NCBI GenBank assembly: GCA_005281725.1
Contig: SSBO01000012.1
Span: 9,647,099-9,711,098, forward strand
Length of the DNA stretch: 64,000 nucleotides
Direction: 5' to 3'
Source: Wuchereria bancrofti
Lineage: Eukaryota > Nematoda > Chromadorea > Rhabditida > Onchocercidae
Below, in pieces: positions 25,143 to 37,700 of this stretch. The translations under genes and the position numbers were made by a program. Under the pieces are notes generated by a model. It was not told where the DNA came from and did no database searches. It was given only the letters and a program-made list of their open reading frames with translations. Numbering within the stretch: the stretch's first letter is position 1; each line of letters starts with the position of its first letter.

Positions 25143-26243
25143 GGAGTGCAATAGACTGACCTGAAACAGTAAAAATATGACCGGAAATAGTTCACAAATA
25201 CGTTTCGCGGTATTTACAGGTTTAATGATGGCTCCAGCTAGTGTTCCATCGTATACAAATAACCTTTCGTCTCCCGGATGCCTTTTTTTTCGTACGTGAC
25301 ATAATGAAAAACAGAGCGCATCACTCACAAAAATCAGCCATAGTATTCGAATTCAATTCTGTTCTCCACCTCTTCTTGCTTTGTACGTGAGAATATTGAG
25401 TACAAACCTTTGTTCAGAAGAGGCACACTATCATCCTTTTGTGTAAAGGAGTACCAAAGATCTGTTCTCGAGCGCAAATATCCTCACAACTCCACTGTAT
25501 GTCTTCCAGTTACTCTCAACAGAGGAATGGGCTCATCCGACAATAAAAAAAAAATAAAGAAAAGGGATGCACTCCAATATCATATTCTCATTTGCTTCTT
25601 AAAAATTCCAAAACTAATTTAAACCTCTCTTAACAGCTACAATGCCGCAAAGTATTTCAAGGGGAGATACAGTAAGAGTATTCCTGGGTGATTAAAATAG
25701 ACTTTGTGGTCCACATAACCTGATTTGTTGCTCACCTGAGTTCCTAAAAGTAAAGGCTTGATTAAATTATGTATTATATAATATACATATTAACAGCAAG
25801 CCTTCTACGTTTACATATGATTTGAATTTTCTAGTTCACTAGTTCCAGATCAGTCATTAGTAATGATAGTCTCACCGTAACGCTGGACATGCTTCAACTG
25901 CCATTTATCCTCCTAAACTGAACTCAAACAGGCAAGATTAGACCATATTTCAACTTTCAAGAATTTCCAGCGCTATTTGCAAACTCGTTCGAATACACCA
26001 ACAAACTTGCAAACATTCCATTCCCATGTTTTATCAATTGCCAATTACACCGTTAGACAGATTACGCAAGGCAACCATTCAGAACAAATTACGATCTATT
26101 TCTACCGTACTTTCAAAGATTTTATAACTTGACTTCACTTAAAATTTTTGAGTTTTACAAAATTTCAACATTTTAATCACGTGCTTCTCTTGCATATTTC
26201 CTTAGGAAATGTACTGCTCTCACATTACTCTAACGCCCAAAGA
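25143..26243. other. Divergent intergenic region (H2A / USP-like)
   Basis: Between the H2A start and the promoter-like block. The open frame 25143-25328 (minus), upstream of the H2A ATG, may be 5' UTR or an extra exon. The rest has no recognised coding content. Confidence 0.45.
25161..25172 (-). promoter_or_regulatory. Splice acceptor before H2A start
   Basis: The minus strand reads TTTACTGTTTCAG, with AG at 25162-25161 and the ATG 18 bases on. It is either a spliced-leader acceptor or the 3' end of a 60-base intron; the upstream frame is open across it, so both remain possible. Confidence 0.5.
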
Positions 26244-26469
26244 TTCTAGAAGTACACCCCGCCGTTCATTTCAGTTATACCGTCCCTACGTCAGGGTAAA
26301 CTGCCTACACGCTAGCTTGAGGGGCATGGCTACGTGCAGATTCAGCAATTTTGTTTGAGATGAGTATATCGAACAAAGATATGGTAGGCTCCGCCCTGTC
26401 TGGTAGGACATTCCGTTCGAATTATGGCGGGATGGGGGCGTGGCCTACGCCTCCAAAAAGTATAAATAG
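26244..26469 (+). promoter_or_regulatory. Candidate core promoter with GC boxes and HSE core
   Basis: On the plus strand: an inverted heat-shock half-site pair TTCTAGAA (26244-26251), GGGGCATGGCTACG (26321), GGCTCCGCCC (26387), GGGGGCGTGGCCTACG (about 26434) and a textbook TATAAATAG (26461-26469). The two GGGGC-TGGC-TACG blocks are near repeats of each other. GC boxes of this type bind Sp/KLF factors in animals. The cluster is unusually GC-rich for this genome and faces the USP-like gene. Transcription would be expected to start about 25-30 bases after the TATA box. Confidence 0.5.
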
Positions 26470-27241
26470 GCTGCCTGAGGCATTACTGTATCATTTCGGT
26501 TGTCTTGACTTCCACTCTTCAGTTTGGCGTAGTTCATTTGGGCATTGGCGGGAAATTCACCGAAAAGGCAGAAGGGAGAGGGGACGAGAGAGAAGCCAAT
26601 TTAGTGGAAATTTTCCTGGGGAACTTTCTTAATTGCAGGGTGATCAAGCTTGCTAATATCTTGAATGAAATACAGATGGATGCGACATACTATTATGCGA
26701 ACAGTATGACGTCAATGATCAACACGAGCGGAATAAATTGAATCCAGTTACATCAAATCTTAAATTTGTTATAGAATCTATGATAAGGTGCAGAAGGTCC
26801 TCTTAATTTTTCCAAGAGATAAGCGAGATGTCTATGATATATGCTTTCAATATCCATCACCAGTTGTCGACAATAAGCAAAATGGTTATCTATTAAATAT
26901 TGCTGTTTCAGATCAGTTGTTCAAATGAAAAAATCAATTCAGAGGTGAAGCGGTTACGAGTAACAAAGAAGAGAGCGTTATTTTACCGGTCTCTATCCAA
27001 ATGATGGACGAAAATGATTCCCGGCAAGTGATTAAAGTAGCCACAAACGAATTTTTTTTTAATTAAGACTCGAGAGAGTTTGCACGCCTGGAATTTAAAA
27101 GCATTTACTTGGTTTTCATCTTTTTATTTCTCAGACGTTTCTTCTCGAAAAGATTAAAGTGAAAACATCTTGTGGTAATGTTTAGGAAAAGATTTATTCA
27201 CCAGACAGATTCAAAAAAAGATATAAATGTTTTATTTCCAG
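26470..27241 (+). other. Unresolved 5' part of the USP-like gene
   Basis: Downstream of the TATA box several stretches look coding but do not join with confidence: MDATYYYANSMTSMIN (26675-26740), YDKVQKVLLIFPRDKRDVYD followed by ICFQYPSPVVDNKQNGYLL (about 26780-26920), SNKEESVILPVSIQMMDEND (about 26960-27030), TFLLEKIKVKTSCG (about 27137-27175). The second and third share a frame interrupted by one TGA (near 26928). Normal-length introns that would remove the stops are not evident. The NLGNTCYMN-type Cys box expected in this half of a USP was not found. Confidence 0.4.
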
Positions 27242-30200
27242 GTTATCAATCACAGTACAAGACTTGTTAAACGATAATTTAAGATCTGAAGTAGTTGACA
27301 AAAGATGTGATCTGTGCGGATTTTTAATAGTACGAATAAGAGCCAGCAATTTACACGAATTCCAAGATAAGTTTTTCACTTTTCTTGTTAATGATAATAG
27401 TATTTAAACTTTGTTTTTGCTTTCTTGCTAATTTTCACTAATTGTTTTCTGTATTATTTTTACTAATGTTCTAAATGTACTAATTGTTTCAGATGTTTGA
27501 TCATGTTTGTCAAACGTTATTCTTTCAATACAAGTGCAGCTATAAAGCGCGACGATGAAATTCGAATTCCGCTACATATTACATTAAATCAAGGCCTTGT
27601 CAGTGAACCAGAATTGTTTCCGCCTTTGTCTCCTACTACCAGGTATGTATGCTATTTCTAGAAACGTTTTTTCTGAAGTGTTTTCGAAAAATATTTTATA
27701 AAACTTGCTGGGTTAGAAGACAAATGGTGATAAAAAATTATTTAGAACTACAAGTTTCCGTTTAAGGAACATCGATTTCAAGACTTCCAAGTTGCTCAAA
27801 ATAAATTTGACTTCGTATATCGAAAAATACTCTGACTTCACATCCACGGATGCAAAGGGAATGACCAGCTCATCAGATGAAAGTGCAGAATCAAGTGAAG
27901 CTGAAACTGTAAAGCATGATTCAAAATTTGCTATTTCAACCACTAGTAAGGAGGTTATTCAAGAAATTCGTACTGAAAGGTGGAAGGCTTTAAAAGCTGA
28001 TGATAAAGTTGCTTCAAAGAAATCTTTTTTTCCAACTCCTGTTTTGTGCAGAACCTGTAATGAACTCGATCAGCAATCAAAAACACATAAAGGTAGTTTA
28101 TGAACAAACACTTCTCTTTCTTTTTTTTTCTTTTAAACCTTTCTATCACTTCATTTGATCATATTCCGTTCACATTGTAAACAAAAATTGTATAAAAATA
28201 GTATGAAATTGATTGGCAGTTGATTTTATTTTCGTCAGAAGTAGACAGTGAAAGAATTCTTGATTTCAGTTCCTCGAGACAAAAATTTGGACAATCCCCT
28301 CGTTTCGTGCAACATGCCTATTCCGTGCAACAGTGTCCTTGATTACGATTATGTTCAACCAAAAATTTCTACTTTACCCAACGTAGATTCCTTATTTCCT
28401 TTCATCTATGTATAGCAAAAAGTTTTTTATTGATGTACTCGTAATGGAAGCATCAATGACGACGATTGTAAACAAAATATTTAGTTAATATTTTAGAATG
28501 CGAGTCGAAATTCTACAAGTGAGCATGTATATTCTTCCAATGAAGCATCAATAGAAATAAAGCTAGCGAAGGATCAGGAAAAGTCTGTTAATTCAAAAAG
28601 TTTTTCGGAAGAACAGTGGTACTTTTTTAGGTCCTTTTTTTCTTTCATTTGAATTAGTATTATCAGCTTCTATGCTAACATGATTCCTTTTCTTTGACAC
28701 AGTTCACAGATAAATAGTCTTCATTATCTGTTATTCCTTCCGTATAAAGTTGAAAATCGCTGACCCATGTTTTTAGATCATTACTTTTTTGCATGAAAGA
28801 TCTTAATCACTATAGTGTGTAACGTGGTTTAGACTAATAAAATGAGAAAAAAAACATCTTTATTAAAACTGAAAGGATGTGAGAAAAAAGTGTTAATGAA
28901 TATATTGATGAGCTATAAAACACTTCAGGGACAAAAATACCGGTAGGTTACATTGGTATAAGCTATTAGATGCACAGCCTAGCAAGAAGGACGATCCAAA
29001 AGCTATCGCAACTGACCTGAATAATGTAGCTAGCATTTCATGGGTAACTGCAGGTCACGAAACAAAAGGAGTGGAAGAAGTTAATACAAGCGAGAAACTA
29101 TCTGCAGGTAAATAAAGGCTATGGACGGGAATTTGAACTTAAAAAACTAGGAACAGTAAAGATGAAAGCATTTTTAACAAGCGTTATGAAATAAAGATGT
29201 AAAGTGTTGGAACACATAAGTGAAAACGTTTTTAAAGCCGGAAGAAACTTTATTCCTTCATTTTTTCTTAACCGAAGTTTTAGCTCCATACAAACCAACT
29301 GCATTTTTTGACACTACCGACAGTCGCGAAAAATCGCTGCAACCTACTGCTGTACAAGATTTTGTGTTCAATGTGAAACTTCGACAGAATTATTTTGCTG
29401 AGTTGAGGTCAAAAATCAATGTTCGCACACCAGTAAGTTCAGGTTTTTTCTTTTTTTTTCAACCGGTGTTTATTGGAAAATATACATCAACTAAGAAGAA
29501 TGGAGAGGGTGAGGGATTTAAATTAATTAAATTGATAGTTTAGGATTTAAAACTTACTTCTTAGAGAGGTATATTTCGCTGGTTTTGGACATTTATAGTG
29601 TACCAGAAATCTAATCTAAACTATTTAATGGGAATTAGTTTTCAGGATGATAGAGAACCTGTTCAGCCAAGACCTATTTTAAGATCAAAACCAGCGCCAC
29701 AAGAACAAAGATTACATAACTCCTGTTTTGAGCAGAGACATCCAAATCTACCATGGTATCTCTTTGGAATCACTTTTTCCAGTTGAGGGCTGTTAGCTTT
29801 TATGTAAATGCTTTAATTTCACTAATCAATATTACCCTGAAAGGATTTCTATGTCTAGCTGTAGTCACCAATCTACCTTTCGACATTTCTAATTCACATT
29901 TACCTATCACTGTCTAGTGAAACAAGAATCTATGTATTGCTTGCACTTAGATAGAAAAATGGTTGATGATAATGTAATTCAGTGTTGAAATACTATTATT
30001 ATATAGGTTTGTTTTACAAGCACTCATTTAACCAAGTGTTGAACATGAGTAAGTTAATATGAAAGATAATTTTGTCATTTGGATTATAATTTTTAATGAT
30101 TAATAGATTCTATTTTACTTTAAGCTTTGAAAATCAATCACAAAGAACCTATACGGATGAGGAACTCTGCTTCATGACTGAAGGAGAACAAATTATGGCG

Positions 30201-31996
30201 GTTGGTTAACCTTCTTAAAAAGTTGTATACGATAATGCATTATTCAGAAAGAAAACCATTCGTAATTTGGATAAAAATATGGTTAATTTGTAGGCTTGTG
30301 GACGTAGCATTGCTGATCAGTTAAGACCCCTTCAAAATGACAGTGGAACTTCTGTGAGAACATTACAGGAAAACGATGAAGAGGTTTAATTTTCTTTGCC
30401 ACGATTGCCAATAAGATTTGCAGCAATTGCAAGCTCTAAGAAGATATTATTTCAGGTATTTTTAGGAAGAAATCCTGAACGTATTTCAGAAATTCTGTGT
30501 GCAATATGCAGATGAAGTGATGAGCCAGTCTTCTGATACTGAGGAAGATTTGGAAATGGACATAGCAGTGGTACATTTCTCACGGTGGTTTAAAAAGAAA
30601 GAAATCGAACACAGCGTGGATAAAGTGATCATCCAGAAACTACCATTCCAATTTGCTAATGCCTATCTCAACGTTAGAGCAAAAAAAGTAACGAAAGCAA
30701 AGGCTTATCTAGAGAAATTTGAAAATAAGAGAAGAGAATTTGGAGGTAAACGGAATTCTAATTCCAACGATTGAAAAGAAGTAACTAAATGTAAACATGA
30801 AAATAAGGTTGAAATTAATACTCTTGAAAGATAAGTAAGCGCAGTTGATGCAAATGAGAAAATAATACAAAGAAATAACCACAATACTCTTGGAATTAAA
30901 GGTGAAGGTATGAGCCGGCCATATGAACCTTTTAAAAATGTCCTGCTAAATACTAAAAGCAATGATTCATCCGTGTGTGAGCGTACGAATCAAAGTGATG
31001 AAAAACAATGGACTGCGAAATCGAAGTTTTATCTCGATAATGTATGCATAACTTCGGGAAATACAGATGATAAGGTTGGAAAATTATAGTCTTGCGTCTA
31101 CAATGAATAGCCATATCAGCGAACATCTGCGGAGGGTTTTAAAATTTCATTCTGATCGGGAAAGATGGAAATCCCAAGCATTATCTTCAAAACTTTTTAG
31201 TCCATTTCTTATGAACTTTCCGGTTTGTCAGATTTTTTTTCTGAACTTTTCAAGATTACTTAGTTAAAATTGCTTGAATTCAGAGCGACTCCAGACGAGA
31301 AAAGTGCTTAATAAGGAACAGACCTGCAACACCACCAGAACTATCACACCACACTAAACATATGGGAACTTACTCTGGCGGACATACTTTTGTCGTTAGT
31401 GATAATCAGTTACCGCAGTTTAAGCAGGCGATGAATGAAACAGAAATGACATCCTTAGGTAAGTTAAGCTTTTAAAATATGTTATCTTTATTACTCTGCA
31501 ACTAAGTCGTTTCCCTTTGATAATCGCTCTTTGAACAGGATCCGAGCATCCATGATGTCACCTAAATCTTTATTAACTAATTATCCGAATTTGATTCAAG
31601 AAAATAAATATTCCACGACCGCAGCCAGACCAATTATGCTTTTATCAATTAAATCTCCAAGTAATGACAAAGATTCGAAAATGCCGGTCAAACCATTGTC
31701 AGCTACGAATATGGATTTTGATGTAAAGATAACTGGAAACTCGGACGAAGAATCATCGGAAGGGAGCAGTATCAGTGACGATCTTCAGGGTATAAATGGA
31801 GTAATGAGCTTGAGAATTTCTGTAGTGAAGTGGAGTTTGAAATCGGAATTTCAATTAATATACCACCTATTACTATCGCTTCTATATAACTATGGCTATT
31901 CAGACCGGTTTGTTGTATTTTGATTTGAATGCGCTGGATTAGCAATAAATTTCAGGATTCAGTAATCTCCAGTTCTCAAAACGGTGTTGCCGATGA
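27242..31996 (+). CDS. USP26/29/37-like deubiquitinase relative, 5' incomplete
   Basis: Exons: 27242-27370, 27493-27642, 27746-28092, 28270-28382, 28497-28618, 28929-29107, 29284-29432, 29646-29755, 30125-30200, 30294-30383, 30466-30745, 30845-31074, 31284-31458, about 31547-31789, 31956-31996; about 810 residues in one frame. Family evidence: SITVQDLLNDN-(x)-KRCDLCG fits the USP37 segment SIQDSLDLFF-(x)-YSCEKCG, and CLIMFVKRYSFN then EIRIPLHITLN fits the LILHLKRYSFN...IIPRYLTL block. A long Ser- and Glu-rich insertion follows, as in USP37, and then HMGTYSGGHTFVVSD in the position of the catalytic His box (USP37 has SSSGHYISDVYD). The C-terminal GYIFFY block was not found, and the last two exons are weakly supported. 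Enzyme or pseudoenzyme cannot be decided here. Confidence 0.65.
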
Positions 31997-33019
31997 GCCC
32001 TTCCATTTGATAGACATGAAAAGAAGCTGCAATTGCTTGTTCTAGCCACTGGCATGTTATGTTACCGGTGCTGCGAATGACTGTTGTGTGCTGCGGGAAT
32101 CTGTAAATTTTACTTTTGATCTGAAAAAAAAAAATACTTTTGATTTTTACTTTTGGTTTGAAAAATTCGACAAATTTAACAAATTCCTTATAAATAAAAA
32201 GTGGTAACGAGAAATGGTTATAGTGGTTTCTTCCAACCTTCCTAAATTGTCCATGTCAGTACTAAGAAAAACAAATCACTGTTTTATTTTCTGAACATTT
32301 AGTAGTATAACTAATACCGCAGAAGTCGGGGAGTGTAAGAGGAGTTAGAATTTGCAATTTACTTTATTAAGATCTTTTCTGTTCATATTTATCAAAGACA
32401 ATTTCATTATTCTGTAACAGGTTTGTTTTGCTCTGTGAAGAATTTGAATGAAATAAAACAGCTTGAATGGAACTCTGTCATGCATTTCAACACTGTTCCA
32501 ATTGTTTCAAAATCTAAGCAGCATAGGTATTTGTAAGAACGGTGATCAAATAAAGGGAAGGAAAGAACTTCAATAAGATTCGTAGAAGGTACTTTAAATC
32601 TGAAAATCCAACGCTTTCGTCCAGCCATTGAAGAGGATTGTGCTCATCAGTTACTAATTTGGCGGAAATTGAAGTAATTCGCGTCAAAACTCCCAAATAA
32701 AGAATATATGTAATATAAGCAGTAGAACACCAAAAATGTCTTAGCCTCAGTCTATCGTCCATGTGATCAATAAGAGTCAGCTCGACGAAAATTGACTAAG
32801 CTCCCTTGGACTTTCTTATTACAGTAGTCAATACTGTTGCAGAGAAATATTCGAGACTATTTCCGACCTTATGAAGGAAGAGAAAAGATAAAGTTCCGTT
32901 CAAATCATGTATTGCTGGATATTCACTTTAACGCGTTATCTCATAATTTAAATTTGTAGATGAATTTGTGTAGAAAAGGTGATGTATAATTTACTGCATA
33001 AACCGAATGTTTATTCGAC
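31997..33019. other. Intergenic region
   Basis: About 1 kb between the USP-like gene end and the inverted repeat. Minus-strand open frames near 32407-32762 lack splice partners and family likeness. Nothing else seen. Confidence 0.5.
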
Positions 33020-33165
33020 CCATACGGAATGATAATGAACTGAACACGCTTCTCTCCGATGTAACAATCGCTCAAGGTGGTGTATTACCGAATGTTCACT
33101 CGACGTTACTTCTGAAGCCGTCAAATCTGGAATCAACCTCGAAGCAAACTGATGATCCTAAGTAA
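33020..33165 (+). pseudogene. Truncated 3' end of histone H2A
   Basis: Encodes only [14 protein letters not shown] onward to the DDPK-stop of the H2A gene, with sequence seemingly identical to the full copy at 24747-24892. The upstream two-thirds of the gene is missing, so no histone fold can be made. Confidence 0.9.
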
Positions 33166-33612
33166 TGTAATTTTAATGAATTTTAATGTTACTTCAAGCC
33201 TACCTCTTTAGAGCCATCAATATGTGTTACATTTGTATCTGCATTCTTTTATGTAACGTATAGTAAAAAGTTTATTGTTGCAATAATATTTCTCGCACAT
33301 TTTACTGATTCAGGCGTTGGAATATACCCGAACATTTCCACGCTTTAATCTGAAACTTGCGATAAGCTTGAATTGGTAGCACACTACACAGATACCTTCC
33401 GCCTGTATGACTTGCACAAGAAATCGAAATCGTGGAGGTGTGTCATCTTTCGATGTTTCTACTGCTGTTGACATAAGCGATCGGATGGCTAGTGAATGGT
33501 TTTTCTTTCTCGGATACGGTACTTTTTACATGGGATTATATTATTTTGTTATGTAGCGCTTTATTACGTCATTAATAATATGAAATGAAATTAGACAAAT
33601 GAGTGAGATGGC

Positions 33613-33825
33613 TTAATACATTGGACCCGATGAATTAGCAAGCATGAAGTTGCGCTTGTGACATAAATAAGAAGCGTTTTTGTCTTTTGAGATACTTGGA
33701 AGGATTAACAAATTATTTCTTGTATTAAAATTTGGAATCATTTTTGAGATCATCTGTAATGTTTGCAAAAGTTCCTCATCGATCAAAACATATGACAAAA
33801 CCACTTGCAGCTTATCAATACATTG
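33613..33825 (-). pseudogene. Second copy of terminal-exon-like frame
   Basis: The same peptide as at 24084-24299, on the minus strand. Further upstream in this arm an acceptor-like TTATTTCAG is followed two bases later by ATG (34295) and MAKGTGMVLIQHLYEIS, then a GTAAGC donor. The left arm lacks 19 bases of that short exon. If a gene ever existed here, only this arm keeps its start frame. Confidence 0.25.
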
Positions 33826-34716
33826 CTGAAGTAATGTGGAAAATTCGATAAAAACAAAAAACATATTCCAATAAGGCACAATTGGAACATTAATAACTAC
33901 ACTACATCAATAAGCGCAAATTCGTCCAAAACTCATCACAATGCTTCTCTTCCTCCTTAGAGAATGAAGGTCAGAAATTTTTGAAACCACTTATCAAATC
34001 GGATAGTCTTAGGCAGCAATCTCAATTTTCCTAATTAAAAGAAATAAACTTTCTCTCTTCTTTGCGCACTTACAAAATTTCAGCATATCTATCCATTTGA
34101 GGAAAAGGATGAAATAATATTTTCGATTTCACGTCACACTAAAAAAGTTTCGCTGGAAAAAAATGAATGAGAAACGGTCATTGGAATGAAAGCAAAATTT
34201 GCCCTAAAAATGCACACTGATATGAAAAATTAAACGATGCTTACACTTATTTCATACAGGTGTTGAATGAGGACCATTCCTGTACCTTTCGCCATAACTG
34301 AAATAATGCAACCATTGAAAAAGTGAGACATTTCTCAAATGCTGTTGAAAATTTTCAGCTTTTATACATCTACGGACGAAATTTAGCGTTAAGTGACGAA
34401 AAAATTTAAAAAAATGTACTGTATTTTCTTTTTTTTCTTTGCATAAATTTAATAAACATACTTCACCGTAATTGGTGAACTGTTTCGTTCATCTATGAGT
34501 AAGCAATTATTCTCAGTTCTGAAAAGAATATTTATTAGAAATAATCGTCGATGAAAAAGAACAAACTTTCCAATCAAAAATTTTCAACAACCCGGGATAC
34601 ATAAAAAGTAAACTATTTTAATCGATTGAACCAATCATTGGCAAAATATGTTGCATCTTATTTGATCACTATCTTTTGAATTTTGACTGACAATTCTCGC
34701 AATTTCATAAATTTCG

Positions 34717-37700
34717 TCACAATGTTACAACTGATAACAACATTATTTTGTGTTTTAAATATTCCAACAAAACGAACCTATCATTTTGCAAGCCATTTTT
34801 CGACTTGCTAGCGTGCTCTTCTTGATTAGCTTCAAAAAAGATTGAACAAATTAATGCTAAAAATCCACGGTGGTGCTTTAAATAGCACATAGCATCTATG
34901 ATAAGAGCTAAAAATATAAGTAATACAATGATTAACAATAAAATTGTCAACCAACTGAAGTCACCACCACGACGTCCATCTTCCGCATATTCTGTAAATT
35001 ATTATTACTGAGAGGATTACTGTACAAAAAACAATCGTTAATTGAAAAATTTCCTTTCAATTTACTCACCAGTTCTTTTAAATCATCAAACTTCAACATG
35101 AAATAATTTACGGAACAAAATTTTGAATTTATTCAATCAAGAAAACAAAAAAGAAGTTGAAAAAATCAATTTTTCAATCGACTAACCAGATGTATTGAGC
35201 ACAATTGAGTGAGCATTACTGCTACCGACATCATTTACAGCAATTAGTTTTACTTCATAGGTTGTAAGGGGTTTCAAGAATGATAAATCCACTTTGAGAT
35301 CATCAGCACCTAAATCGAGCTCAAAACTTTCCGCATCGTAATGTTTCTGCAAAATTTTTTGTTGAAAAAATCGATAACTAATTAATTTTTTACTTTATTC
35401 GATTAAGTGGAAATGTAAAATGACAACATTAATTAGGCAACTGAAAGTAGTCGGAAAATGAAGTAATTAAGAGCGATTCAAATCAAAAGGATGAAATAAC
35501 TGAGTAACAAGATATATAAGTACTTCAAAATCATCAACCGGCAATACAAATATTAAAATGTACCATTTCAGCATGTGCAATTTCTTTCAGAATTAACTTG
35601 TATGCGATAATTGGTGAACCACGGTTGTTTGGTTCACTCCAAACCATTTTACAAGCTTTCGAACAATCGTACTGTATATCGGTCGGCGTATCCGGTGCTG
35701 TAAAATCATTCCGGTATGCCAGCATCTTCTACTTTAATAGAATGATAACGGAAGAAAAGATCATTTTTGCTCTCAATAATTAAACACGGAAAGATGAGAC
35801 TAATTTTCTATTTTTAACAAAATTAAAACTTAACAAGATTCCGTCGTTTGTTTTTCACAATTCTTTTACATACTTTATTGAAGCGATTTTGTAGAAAATC
35901 TTGAATTCAACTTTGGAGAAGTTTGGTACGATTTACCCCATGGATCTGTAGTTTCGATGATATCGGGAGCACTCAGTTCTGATGCACCAGCTTCGTTGAT
36001 CGCTTGCGCTCGAATTTTATATCTGCTTCTTGGTTCCAAATGGTAAAATTTAAATTCACGTTCATCATCAAACTCAAAAGTTACATTCACGGCATCCATT
36101 TTACCATTGTCTCTGTTTGTCTGCAACATATCTTCCTATATCAAATCGAAATGTTTGCCAAAAAATTTAATAGAGAAAATTCCCTGATTAATTTTGGTCT
36201 AATATTGCAAAATATGAATATATAACTGACATCGTTAATTCTAAAAGACTAAATTTGTGAGTTACAACAAACCTTATCTTCAGGTATGATATAAAATGTA
36301 ATATTTGACGGCAGCTTTCCAGGCGGTGAGTTTTTCAGTTCACCAATAGTGCATATACCAAAATTTGGATAACCATGCTCATGGCAATTTAGCTTCGTCG
36401 GTGTTAACGGTGGTACTAAAATTGATAAAGTAATAATTGGAAACAGTAGTTCAGTTTTTTACTTTCCTAAATTTCAATCTCATTCATCCACAAATGATCG
36501 CTTTTATAAAGATTTAAAAAGACTTAATATAAACGAATGATATCGATCGCAATATTCTAATCAATAATATGATACAAAAAAATGGAGAAACCAATAAACG
36601 TATTCAACAAGAAATTAAGCAATGTGTAACAAACTATCGAAACTTACAAATCTCAATCAATCGAAGTTCAGCGTGATCCGGCGGACCAATACCATTATCA
36701 GCCGTACAGGTATACTTACCGAAATCATGCTGATTAACGTCTCGTACCTAAAATTTCATATTTCAATTACTTCAATAAAAACAGTTCAAAATTTAAAATT
36801 CGACTTTTCAGAAAAAAGAATTGAAGACAAACTCTTACTGTAAAAAAAAAAGCCCAATATACAAGCATTACATCACTGGAACTTAGACACTTACGATGAG
36901 AGTTGCGGTAACAGTTCGAACATCGAGGATATACTTCGAACCATCAGCATAAATGACACCGGATGGACCAGTCCATGTCCAAATAGGTTCCGGAACAGCA
37001 CTTGCACCACAATGAATCACCGCTACGTCACCTTTTAAGGCACGTTTTGTTCCACTATGGTCGACAATTCGTGCTGCATCTGAGCTATTATAAAATTTTA
37101 ATTCTTTAACAAAATTCATGGAAATTTGGCATCAAATCCAATTCAAACCGAAAATAACTACATCTGAAAACCTACGAATAATGGAGAGGAATACAGAGCC
37201 TTGATCCGTGCCGGCTTCATTTTCCGCTACACATTGGTACTGGCCAGCATCATCTTCATCCACTGTTGTCAATGTCAATATAATAATACCATTACCTTCG
37301 TTAATCGTCACATGGTTATCCTGAAAATTCCGATATAATGTTGTTGAAGATAATAAGCCGAAAAGGATGATAACGAGCAGCAACGTAAATATTTCGAAAT
37401 ACGTATTTAGGAAAAACTAAATTAAAAAAAGAAATTTAGTTAAAAGAAACAGTACACCTCAGCAGCATCTAAACCATTATCAACAACAGTATCATATTTG
37501 AGTGAACTTGCATTAAAGCCGAGAATTCGTTCACTTTGATTTGTTGACCTGCTTGACCATTCTTGTCCAAGATGTAACCATTTAGCTTTCAGATAACCAT
37601 CACCACTATATTCGCACACCAATTTGACGGTATCACCACGTGTAATTGTTAAATTATTCATTAATTTCAACCTTGGTTTACCTGAAATTTCCAAGAAAAA

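Larger units (their letters stand above)
33020..34398. repeat. Inverted duplication, right arm
   Basis: 1379 bases, reverse complement of 23533-24892. It starts inside the H2A coding sequence (at the Arg-Asn-Asp-Asn segment) and ends about 320 bases beyond the NCAM stop codon. It carries 19 bases (around 34266-34284) absent from the left arm. Confidence 0.93.

Noticed and set aside
26675..26740. TYYYANSMTSM as a mutated USP Cys box (Cys to Tyr)
   Set aside because: It is only faintly like NTCYANSVLQ; the preceding NLG is missing and the spacing is off.
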